64,000 bases of DNA from Apostichopus japonicus (lineage: Eukaryota > Echinodermata > Holothuroidea > Aspidochirotida > Stichopodidae). Both the position numbers and the translations under genes were made by a program. The stretch is from NCBI RefSeq assembly GCF_037975245.1, contig NC_092571.1, positions 17,729,917-17,793,916 on the forward strand. The letters run 5' to 3'. Shown here in pieces: positions 43,359 to 52,046 of the stretch (positions are counted from its first letter, which is position 1; the number at the start of each line of letters is the position of its first letter). The notes under the pieces were generated by a model. That model was not told the DNA's origin and did not search any database. It was given only the letters and a program-made list of their open reading frames with translations.

Positions 43359-44109
43359 GTAGGTTGTTCTTATTGGTCAATTTATCATCCTTTTTCACTA
43401 TGATTTAAAATGATTTTAATGATTGTTCCGCCATATTATATTGTAGTTTTCTTTCTTACCTACACTGATCTGTATAACGTTTTATTGGGTTTGGGTGGAC
43501 ATGCAACTTTCTCACACATTTAAGAATTCATTCGCCATATTGATTTAAACTTTAAACCATATGGCAGGGGAAGTGTTTTGGTGTAGTGGGGGCGGGGGGA
43601 GGTTGGGAGAAGGGCAAGTATCAAGCTTAGAGTTGGTGGGCCCTGTACTATACTCTTTTACAGTAATGTAATTACCACCTTTATTATGGCTTAAATTTAC
43701 AATAAGAACAAACGCATTGAAATATACCAATGGCTTTACATGGACTTCTTTGATTTACCACCTGATATAAAATAAATAAATACGTAAGAGGCAAAGCGTG
43801 GTCTGACGGTGCACAAATCTAGGTGCGTAAAGGTCTTAAAAAATCAAGGCCTATAGAAGGAGAAGGACTCGAGGAACAAATTAATATTTCCCTGCCTGTA
43901 TACAAGTGAGAGAGAATGACTAGCATGACAAAGAAACACAAGATTACTTAATCATAATTTAACCAACTACGGATGCCACTGTAGAGTTAATTTGCCATAT
44001 CATTTGAATAGTAAAAATGAAAGATATCTTTTACACTATTACAGTAATGCAATCATTTGAGATGAAATTTTGTAGTAACCCAAGTCCTTGCTTGATCCAG
44101 CCTGTGCCT

Positions 44110-45232
44110 CCCTCTCCTCCTGTCCATATCTTTGTCTCCTCCTGTTCATATCTTTGTCTCCTCCTGTCCATATCTTTGTCTTCTCCTGTCCATATCTTTT
44201 TCTCCTCCTGTCCATATCTTTGTCTCCTCCTGTCCATATCTTTGTCTCCTCCTGTCCATATCTTTGTCTCCTCCTGTCCATATCTTTGTCTCCTCCTATC
44301 CATATCTTTGTCTCCACCTGTCCATATCTTTGTCTCCTCCTGTCCATATCTTTGTCTCCTCCTGTCCATATCTTTGTCTCCTCCTGTCCATATCTTTGTC
44401 TCCTCCTGTCCATATCTTCTTTGTCTCCTCCTGTCCATATCTTTGTCTCCTCCTGTCCATATCTTTGTCTCCTCCTGTCCATATCTTTGTCTCCTCCTGT
44501 CCATATCTTTGTCTCCTCCTGTCCATATATTTGTCTCCTCCTGTCCATATCTTTGTCTCCTCCTGTCCATATCTTTGTCTCCTCCTGTCCATATCTTTGT
44601 CTCCTCCTGTCCATATCTTTGTCTCCTCCTGTCCATATCTTTGTCTCCTCCTGTCCATATCTTTGTCTCCTCCTGTCCATATCTTTGTCTCCACCTGTCC
44701 ATATCTTTGTCTCCTCCTGTCCATATCTTTGTCTTCTCCTGTCCATATCTTTGTCTCCTCCTGTTCATATCTTTGTCTCCTCCTGTCCATATCTTTGTCT
44801 CCTCCTGTCCATATCTTTGTCTCCTCCTGTCCATATCTTTGTCTCCTCCTGTCCATATCTTTGTCTCCTCCTGTCCATATCTTCTTTGTCTCCTCCTGTC
44901 CATATCTTTGTCTCCTCCTGTCCATATCTTTGTCTCTTCCTGTCCATATCTTTTTCTCCACCTGTCCATATCTTCTTTGTCTCCTCCTGTCCATATCTTG
45001 TTTGTCTCCTCCTGTCCATATCTTTGTCTCCTCCTGTCCATATCTTTGTCTCTTCCTGTCCATATCTTTGTCTCCTCCTGTCCATATCTTCTTTGTCTCC
45101 TCCTGTCCATATCTTTGTCTCCTCCTGTCCATATCTTTGTCTCCTCCTGTCCATATCTTCTTTGTCTCCTCCTGTCCATATATTTGTCTCCTCCTGTCCA
45201 TATATTTGTCTCCTCCTGTCCATATCTTTGTC
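44110..45232. repeat. 22-bp minisatellite, about 50 copies
   Basis: The unit is TTTGTCTCCTCCTGTCCATATC with few variants; several copies carry a 3-bp insertion giving ATCTTCTTTG. Because 22 is not a multiple of three, one unit cycles through all frames in 66 bp, and none of these phases has a stop on several frames of both strands. Long open frames of over 400 codons in both directions are therefore repeat artefacts and not genes. Confidence 0.97.
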
Positions 45233-45236
45233 TTGG

Positions 45237-45420
45237 GAGGTCAAAGGTCATTTTGGGCGACAAGGGGTCAAATTGTGAAAACCTTGTAAAACATGATATC
45301 TCAAGAAGGGAAAAGTGGACCAATCTCAAGTGGATCAAGTGCACGAAGTTTGTCGTTTTATGTGGAGGTCAAAGACTATTTAGAGTCACCATGGGTCAAA
45401 TTGTGGAAACGTTTTAATAA
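45237..45420 (+). repeat. AGGTCA-rich interspersed repeat, copy 2
   Basis: It begins with a perfect direct repeat AGGTCAAAGGTCA (45238-45250) and contains GGGGTCAAATTGTG, GGAGGTCAAAG and GGGTCAAATTGTGG. It resembles the repeat in intron 22. Confidence 0.55.
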
Positions 45421-45826
45421 TCTACCGTATTTCCCACCTACCAGCATATTAGATAACATGTGCATTACGCATCATAAGAACAGGAGAGGCTGTTGGCAAT
45501 TAGATATTAGCTTCAGGGCATCCGTAGATAAAAATCCGAAGAAAGTAGAAGAAGCCGGTTGTCCTTGGTAGATATCAATCTGTATGCTGAATACAAGAAT
45601 CATCAGCTGCCAATATGTGTATATTGTTTGTCATATCTCAATGCATTTTGCTGTACTACTTAGATTGAAGTACGTTTAGTTGTTACCCACCCTACAGCCT
45701 AGTGTGTCACATTCATATAAGATTATTCATGTAACATTATCGAAAAAACACTGCATTTTTGCTGTCTGGTTATATAAAATATTTTACTCTTTTGCCATTC
45801 CTCCCCACCCCTTCCCCATACCACAG

Positions 45827-45898
45827 ATCCTCAGGTTATACAGCAGTGTGATCCCGCCTGCCTTTCTAGTCAAGTTTGTGTCAACAATGTTTGCACTG
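45827..45898 (+). CDS. Exon 36: four-cysteine module 11 (short type)
   Basis: The exon has 24 codons, acceptor ATACCACAG ending at 45826 and donor G/GTGAGT. It encodes DPQVIQQCDPACLSSQVC and VNNVCT. Its last gap is short, as in exons 29-30. Confidence 0.92.
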
Positions 45899-45924
45899 GT
45901 GAGTTTTTTCTTTCTTCTTGTTTC

Positions 45925-46158
45925 CGTTATAATAATAACAATAATAATACAAAAATAATAATAATAATAATAATAATATCTATAATAATAATAATAATGA
46001 TAATGATCATGATCATGATCAGTGATCAGTGATCATGATCATGATCATGATCACTGATCACTGATCACTGATCATGATCATGATCATTATCATTATTATT
46101 ATTATAGATATTATTATTATTTTTTATTATTATTATTATTATTATGATTATGATCATG

Positions 46159-46193
<35 letters not shown>

Positions 46194-46309
46194 AGATATT
46201 ATTATTATTTTTTATTATTATTATTATTATGATTATAATAATCATAATCATGATCATAATCATGATCATATTCATGATCATAATCATAATTATAATTATA
46301 ATCATAATC

Positions 46310-46340
<31 letters not shown>
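45925..46340. repeat. AAT / TGATCA microsatellite with large palindrome
   Basis: AATAAT runs lead into GATCATGATCA and GATCAGTGATCA blocks and then mirror back to ATTATT runs. Left (about 45960-46040) and right (about 46045-46135) arms are inverted copies including the TATCTATAAT / ATTATAGATA landmark. The right arm is then repeated again in direct orientation. Confidence 0.85.
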
Positions 46341-46343
<3 letters not shown>

Positions 46344-46400
46344 CAATGGTGATTTATAGCGCACCCATATCCGACCGGAACAGTGCCCAAGGCGGCATGG
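46340..46400 (+). repeat. Dispersed repeat fragment (TATAGCGCA type), copy 2
   Basis: GATTTATAGCGCACCCATATCC and CAGTGCCCAAGGCGGCATGG follow directly after the ATAATA microsatellite. The start resembles 38440-38475. Confidence 0.4.
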
Positions 46401-46727
46401 GAGAGAAAGACCAAAAACCAAATAAAAAGGAAGCAAAAAACAAAATTATATCAGTATTAAAGTCAATATGCTCAGATTTCTGCATTTGTCAGGAGTTTCG
46501 TCTAATTTGAAACCAGACGAGAAAGAGAAAAGAAAGCAGTAATCGACTCCAGAGGAAATAACAATGTCAATTTTTGTTCAGTAAAATATTAATCAAAGTG
46601 CTAATAATGACACTATATATCATTTGAGGTAATTGTTATGACTTAGAATATTTGCCTGAATTTTTTCACCGGCAGCAGTAGGTTCATTCTGTTAAACACG
46701 TTTCATTCAATCTGGTTTAGTCCTGGA

Positions 46728-46769
46728 CAGGGGCAGACTGGGTTTTAAAACCGGCCCGGTCCGCCACTG
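46728..46769. mobile_element. 42-bp hAT-like terminal-repeat remnant
   Basis: One end reads CAGGGGCAGACTGGG; the other, reversed, reads CAGTGGCGGACCGGG. The piece is flanked by GTCCTGGA (46720-46727) and GTCCTGGT (46770-46777), a 7-of-8 match at the spacing expected for a hAT target duplication. It is essentially two terminal repeats with nearly no interior. Confidence 0.6.
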
Positions 46770-48013
46770 GTCCTGGTGATATAACCACGGTCGAAATGTG
46801 TGGTTGTCTCTCGCTGTCATGAAATCTTTGCTCAACTTGCTCTGTTAATATTTGTTTTACTTCTTTATACTATTTTTGAATTCATTGTGAATAAAACGTT
46901 TTGGTTTACATTTAAAGTCATTGTCACATGACTGGCCAGTGAGAAGAAAAACCCTTATCTATTGACCTGGCCAAGTTCTCCTAATTTACTTTACTCATGA
47001 GTGAAACGAAGAGACCCTTATTTGCTCCCCGACTGGACAAAACATCGGCCAGCTCCGGTGTGAGGATTGTTCAGCATTTAGTTGTTTATTTTCACATACG
47101 ATAATGGTCATGGTTGGGTTGGGGGTATGGAAACAATGAGACTCTAAATCAATTTGTTTGGATTAAACGGTGATGTTTGGGTTTGTAGTTAGAGGGTGTG
47201 AAGACTCGCGCAAAAAGAAACGTCTAATGCCGGTAATCTGACCTAGTTTCGAATGAGGTGTAACAGAAGTGTTAGACACCACCATCGATCCCAGAAAATA
47301 CACACACAGCTTGCTACCGTTGGTAATTAGACACTAGTGTACAGTCAGTATATACAGCTGCTGACAATACCCACAGCACAGGTCCAGCTAAAGATAACAA
47401 GGTATCAGTTTCATTACTGTCTGCATTTTGTAGCGACACGAACAAAATGTCACTTGCAAGCAACGGAAAGTTAACTTTTTCAGATGGCCGCACGCGCTTT
47501 TGGGCGAGTCTTCAATGCCTTTAACTTGGCTGGCTCACACACAGTAGCCCCTATCATTCCACGTTCCAAACAAAGTTTTGGAGAATCCACCGCTAATGGC
47601 CGAAGAGAATTAAAAGTGAAGCACTTGCCTGTTTGATATGCATTAGGAACCTTGCACTTCGGTTCAAACCTTAAAGGCTACCTTGTTAGCAATAATTCCT
47701 TCCCTGTTCATCACATATATAACAATAATAACAATTTTTAGTCTCCTTTATTTGTATTTATTTGTTTGTATCCGTTGTCGTTGTTTATATCTTTATGTAT
47801 TCCTACTCCTTAATAGATCAGTAAAGGCGTTAAACGTTATGTTTTCTTTCTTTTTTGGATAGTGTCCTTCATATGTGATATTCTTTGTTCCACACATTTC
47901 TGAATATTTCCTTTAAAACTTGCATATATGAGGGGGTAAATTTTTTACCTTGAATTTATAGATTTTCACATCTGATACACTTTTATCATGTATTGTTTTA
48001 TATTCTTTTGCAG

Positions 48014-48091
48014 ATCCGTGCGATCCAAGCCCTTGTCCGGCAAATGAAGTCTGCTCTGCAAATCCACCAAGTCTCACACCTACCTGTACAG
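48014..48091 (+). CDS. Exon 37: four-cysteine module 12 (DPC type, copy 1)
   Basis: The exon has 26 codons, acceptor TCTTTTGCAG ending at 48013 and donor G/GTAAAT. It encodes DPCDPSPCPANEVCSANPPS then LTPTCT. It differs from exon 38 at two bases, changing two residues (SLTP against SPTA). Confidence 0.93.
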
Positions 48092-48568
48092 GTAAATGTG
48101 GAATAATAGATGCCCAAGTAAAACTGAGGAATCTGTTTGATTCCAAAGTAACTTAGACTACATTCGACACCATTAGGACCTAGTATGTGGTAGTATAAGA
48201 GAGCTACCTAATTGCAAATATCACAGCAAACAATAACTGTCAATAATAGAAATAGATTTTCCCTAACAAATGCTTTAAATTGCAATGTACTAAATTTATT
48301 TAATAACCGATAAAGGTCACAAGCGTGGTTAGACATTTATGTGTGTTTTTTTTCTTTTAAGTGTCCTTCATATCTTATATTCTTTGTTCTGCACAGTTTG
48401 ATTACTTCAGTACAACTTGGCATATATGAGGATTAAACTTTTTAACTTGAATTTTTATAGATTTACAAATTGAAATCTTTCAATGAAGTTTAATAAAAAT
48501 TTCAGTTGTGAGATGTCCTTTCCATTCTGGTACACTCTTATCATGTATTGTTATATATTCTTTTGCAG

Positions 48569-48646
48569 ATCCGTGCGATCCAAGCCCTTGTCCGGCAAAT
48601 GAAGTCTGCTCTGCAAATCCACCAAGTCCCACAGCTACCTGTACAG
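48569..48646 (+). CDS. Exon 38: four-cysteine module 13 (DPC type, copy 2)
   Basis: The exon is 78 bp, with acceptor and donor identical to exon 37. It encodes DPCDPSPCPANEVCSANPPS then PTATCT. It is the middle copy of the tandem triplication and near-identical to its neighbours, so read mapping and assembly may collapse it. Confidence 0.93.
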
Positions 48647-49123
48647 GTAAATGTGGAATAATAGATGCCCAAGTAAAACTGAGGAATCTGTTTGATTCCA
48701 AAGTATTAACTTAAGACTACATTCAACACCATAAGGACCTAGTATGTGGTAGTATAAGAGAGCTACCTTATTGCAAATATCACAGCAAACAATAACTGTC
48801 ACTAATACAAATAGATTTTCCCTAACAAATGCTTTGAATTGCAATGTTCTAAAGTTATGTAATAACCGATAAAGGTCACTAGCGTGGTTAGACATTTATG
48901 TGTGTTTTTTCTTTGTAAGTGTCCTTCATATCTAATATTCTTTGTTCTGCACAGTTTGATTACTTCAGTACAACTTGGCATATATGAGGATTAAACTTTT
49001 TGACTTGAATTTATGGATTTCCAAATGGAAATCTTTCAATAAAATTTAACAAAATTTCAGTTGTGAGATGTCCTTTCCATTCTGGTACACTGTTATTATG
49101 TATTGTTTAATATTCTTTTGCAG

Positions 49124-49201
49124 ATCCGTGCAGTCCAAACCCTTGTCAGGCAAATGAAGTCTGCTCTGCAAATCCACCAAGTCCCACAGCTACCTGTACA
49201 G
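49124..49201 (+). CDS. Exon 39: four-cysteine module 14 (DPC type, copy 3)
   Basis: The exon is 78 bp. It encodes DPCSPNPCQANEVCSANPPS then PTATCT. All its differences from exon 38 (D to S, S to N, P to Q) cluster in the first ten codons. The donor is G/GTAAAT. Confidence 0.93.
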
Positions 49202-49775
49202 GTAAATGTAGAATAATAGATGCCCAAGTAAACCTGAAGAATCTGTTTGATTCCAAAGTGACTTAAGACTACATTCAATACGTTTAGGACCTAGTATGTG
49301 GTAGTATATGAGAGCTACCTAATTGCAAATATCACAGCAAAAAATAACTGTCAATGATACAAAAAGATTTTCCCTAACAAATGCTTTGAATTGCAATGTA
49401 CGAAAGTTATAATTGTATTGTTGTTCAGCGCCATGAGTGTTTTAACAGTAATGTGCGCTTTACCAAGTGTTTCCATCTTAACCTTAACCTTATGTAATAA
49501 TAGGTAAAAGGTCACAAGCGGGGCTAAAACATTTATGTTTTTTTTCTTTTAAATGTCTTTCAGATCTAATATTTTTTGTTCTGCACTGTCTTGAATACTT
49601 TCTGTGTAACTTGGCATATATGAGGATTATACTTTTTTAATTTCACTTAACAGTGCAAACTTAATACAGAGAAGAAAATATTGTCAATAGCTTTAATTAC
49701 CTGCTCATTTAGTGGCCATGAGTATTATGGAGGTTGACACCAACAAACTAATATTGAATGTGTACCTTTCTTCAG
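49202..49775 (+). other. Intron 39, with small insertion
   Basis: The intron is 574 bp. Relative to introns 37 and 38, about 84 bp are inserted at 49412-49495, including TTCAGCGCCATGAGTG and GTGCGCTTTACC, which looks like a retroposon tail. The exon-less fourth repeat copy follows. Confidence 0.75.
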
Positions 49776-49859
49776 CAACTCAAGGTTTGTGCTCAACATT
49801 GAGCTGTGAGCCTGGAACAACGTGCGTGGAATTCACGAATACTATTGCCCGGTGTGGTG
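49776..49859 (+). CDS. Exon 40: four-cysteine module 15
   Basis: The exon has 28 codons, acceptor TTTCTTCAG ending at 49775 and donor G/GTGAGT. It encodes LCSTLSCEPGTTCVEFTNT and ARCG. It is the homologue of exon 33. Confidence 0.92.
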
Positions 49860-50334
49860 GTGAGTTACTGCTTTGTAAATGTTCATTGGTCGGTTGGCTT
49901 TCATGAGCAATGGCCTATTTTGCATAATTCGTAAGATAAATTCTTCCTGTTTTTTCCAAAGAGTTTTAGTGATTATAACAGCTTATGCCCTAATTATCAG
50001 ATGCGGGTAAGGCTTGGTTAGTTGTTCCCCCCCCCTCCCCGGTAATACTGACAAATGTACATGTGTAAAGCGTCATCTTTAAGAATAGTAAAACCGTGTG
50101 AAAGACACAACCAAAGCAATTACTGTGAAATTTGGAATGACCAATTTCTTAAAACACCACAAGACAAATATGCGCCAACTGCTGCACCATGCAATTGAAC
50201 TTGGTCAATCTTTGAAGTATTTGCAGGTTAAATTTAATTTAATTCCACTATATTTTATTATTTAATACAGGTCATCTGCTTTGAATGAAATGTTGAAAAG
50301 CTCTATGTGACTTACATTTCCTTTTTGTTTACAG
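49860..50334 (+). other. Intron 40
   Basis: The intron is 475 bp with a poly-C run at about 50029. No other feature. Confidence 0.75.
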
Positions 50335-50427
50335 TGACTTGTTCATCTCCGCTACAGAACTGTGCATCACTGGAGACGGGTGCAGTTTGTATGGATTTCA
50401 GTGGTACTGCGATCTGCCTATCTGGAG
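50335..50427 (+). CDS. Exon 41: four-cysteine module 16
   Basis: The exon has 31 codons, acceptor TTGTTTACAG ending at 50334 and donor G/GTAGGC. It encodes TCSSPLQNCASLETGAVC and GTAICLSG. It is the homologue of exon 34 and the longest of the modules. Confidence 0.92.
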
Positions 50428-51360
50428 GTAGGCAATCTCTGCGTGTTAAATTCACCAGGGAGGAAGGCTATTTCAGAGTGTAATAGCCATGCATGCAGCC
50501 ACATTAATACTGTTTACATGTTGGAGAAAGCCAAATTTTACAATTTTAGAGCATATGGGACCCCTTTTTTTTATTTTTTTTATTACCTGATTGGATGAAG
50601 TTGAAGGTATAGGTAGGGCAGTGCCTCTAACTGATGTCACTTTATGTGTGTGAAACTTTCACACTTGTTTTCCTTCAGATATGGGAAAACATGTTACCCC
50701 ATACTTTTATATGGTCTGATGACTAAATCCTTCTAGATATCTTAAAGCCTTTATTGCTTCTATTGCCACCGTCTTAATTCGCTAGACCATATATAGAGAG
50801 GATATCAAACAACATTGTCACAGATTTCCAGCAATCAGGCACATACTTGGGCATAGCATGGCTACCTGCTTGTGGCCTTTAAACAAGTGGAGCAACCCGC
50901 ACCCCGATTGTAGCTAGCACTTTTCGGAGATCCGTGCCCTTCTGAAACTTAAACCTGCTTGCCTCCCGGAACAGTCGGCACACCGGTTCCAAGCTGGTAG
51001 ACCGGTAGGCCAATTCACTCCCACCCCCCTGCCCCACCCACCCTAATTATGCAACAAAGTGATTTAGTGATCAAATAAACCTATGTAGAAGTGACCAATA
51101 AGCAATTGAGTGATTGGACAACAAATCAATGTTTATTAGCAAGTAACTACTGGTTGCCATGGGGTTTTCTTCTTCCCCCTTTTTTTGTAGGACAGAGTAA
51201 ACAAAGTGAAGAAATGTGACTTCTCGTTCTCCTACATAGCATTCATAACAGAAGTGAAGTCGTAACTTTTAACAGAATTGTCAGCCATTTTATGGCATTT
51301 TCAATGTCTTTTTAATTCTGAACATTTTAATATTTTTATTTTCATTTGAATATACAGCAG
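50428..51360 (+). other. Intron 41
   Basis: The intron is 933 bp with no recognised repeat or gene. It ends in a tandem acceptor ACAGCAG. Confidence 0.7.
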
Positions 51361-51435
51361 GTAATGGCTTACTCGACTGCAATCCTCCTTGCAATGATGG
51401 GCTGGAGGCATGTTCTGGAGGGGTTTGTTTCGCTT
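51361..51435 (+). CDS. Exon 42: four-cysteine module 17 (last, short type)
   Basis: The exon has 25 codons, or 26 if the upstream AG of the NAGNAG acceptor is used (start 51358, adding an alanine). The donor is T/GTAAGT. It encodes LLDCNPPCNDGLEACSGGVC. It is the homologue of exon 35. Because it ends in T, the choice of the next exon matters: joining directly to exon 45 gives TAG. Confidence 0.92.
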
Positions 51436-52031
51436 GTAAGTAGACTATTTTGAATCCCTCTCAAATTTTTGAAATATTTGGTAATTTAATGACATTGTGA
51501 AACTGCATTTACAGTATACTTGATGTGAAAGTTAGCAACCGTCGAAGCTGCATGTACTCAATGGAAACCATTTTGTCAAGATTTTATCTTGTACTTAAGT
51601 TGCGCATTTTTGATGCTGTCGGGTGCAATATGTACAGAAACGTGAGCATTGCAGCGTGATAGTGTAAAGTACATTTCTCTTGAACCGTGGTATTTACATA
51701 ACTTTATCTGCCACAATCTGCTGGTACCCAGCTTCACGATCATTGGAGGAAGGTAAGGGTGCCTGTAAACCTTTTTTTTATACCAACAATTGCACAAGTA
51801 ATGTTGAAAGGAAACAGTAAAACATTAAATTTCAGGGACATTAAATTTCAGAAGAAAGAGAAAGAAGAGTTTTTTTTTTATTATAGTTTCATTTTTATAG
51901 AGCTGCAAGTTAGGCCAGCCGTTAGAATATTTCCATATATTTTAGACTTTAAAAATTTCATGATATACATACAGCTTCTTACCGCTCCCACAAGGCCTTA
52001 TTTAATCTTTCATTATTTTTTTGCTCCCTAG
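51436..52031 (+). other. Intron 42
   Basis: The intron is 596 bp. A doubled ACATTAAATTTCAG phrase (about 51821-51850) offers decoy acceptors. There is a strong pyrimidine tract before CTCCCTAG at 52031. Confidence 0.7.
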
Positions 52032-52046
52032 ACCCTGTTGAAATTG
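52032..52046 (+). CDS. Exon 43: 15-nt microexon
   Basis: The exon is 15 nt, phase 1-1, between TTTGCTCCCTAG and a perfect donor G/GTAAGT. It adds YPVEI to the stalk after the last cysteine module (the tyrosine codon is shared with exon 42). Its size makes it easy to skip and easy for gene finders to miss. The call rests on splice signals and phase only. Confidence 0.7.

Larger units (their letters stand above)
43359..45826 (+). other. Intron 35, with large minisatellite
   Basis: The intron is 2.5 kb. The 1.1-kb minisatellite (44110-45232) is followed by an AGGTCA-rich repeat (45237-45420). The remainder is plain. Confidence 0.8.
45899..48013 (+). other. Intron 36
   Basis: The intron is 2.1 kb. 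It holds AAT/GATCAT microsatellites with a large palindrome (45925-46340), a dispersed-repeat piece (46340-46400), a 42-bp hAT-like remnant (46728-46769) and, at its end, the start of the 555-bp tandem unit. No gene. Confidence 0.75.
47860..49640 (+). repeat. Tandem 555-bp exon-plus-intron unit, three copies and part of a fourth
   Basis: Exons 37, 38 and 39 start at 48014, 48569 and 49124, exactly 555 bp apart. The two introns between them are both 477 bp and over 90% alike by eye. A fourth copy of the upstream intron part (about 49505-49640) lacks the exon. The first copy has a shorter left flank. Confidence 0.95.

Noticed and set aside
42901-43398. 165-codon antisense open frame
   Set aside because: Overlaps exon 35 and introns on the other strand; no recognisable domain, so treated as a chance shadow.
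44031-45417. Open frames of 385-466 codons on both strands
   Set aside because: They are by-products of the 22-bp minisatellite whose three phases lack stops; no initiation context, splice sites or domains.
46117-46510. Ile/Met- and Asn/Asp-rich open frames
   Set aside because: Translations of ATT/GATCAT microsatellites.
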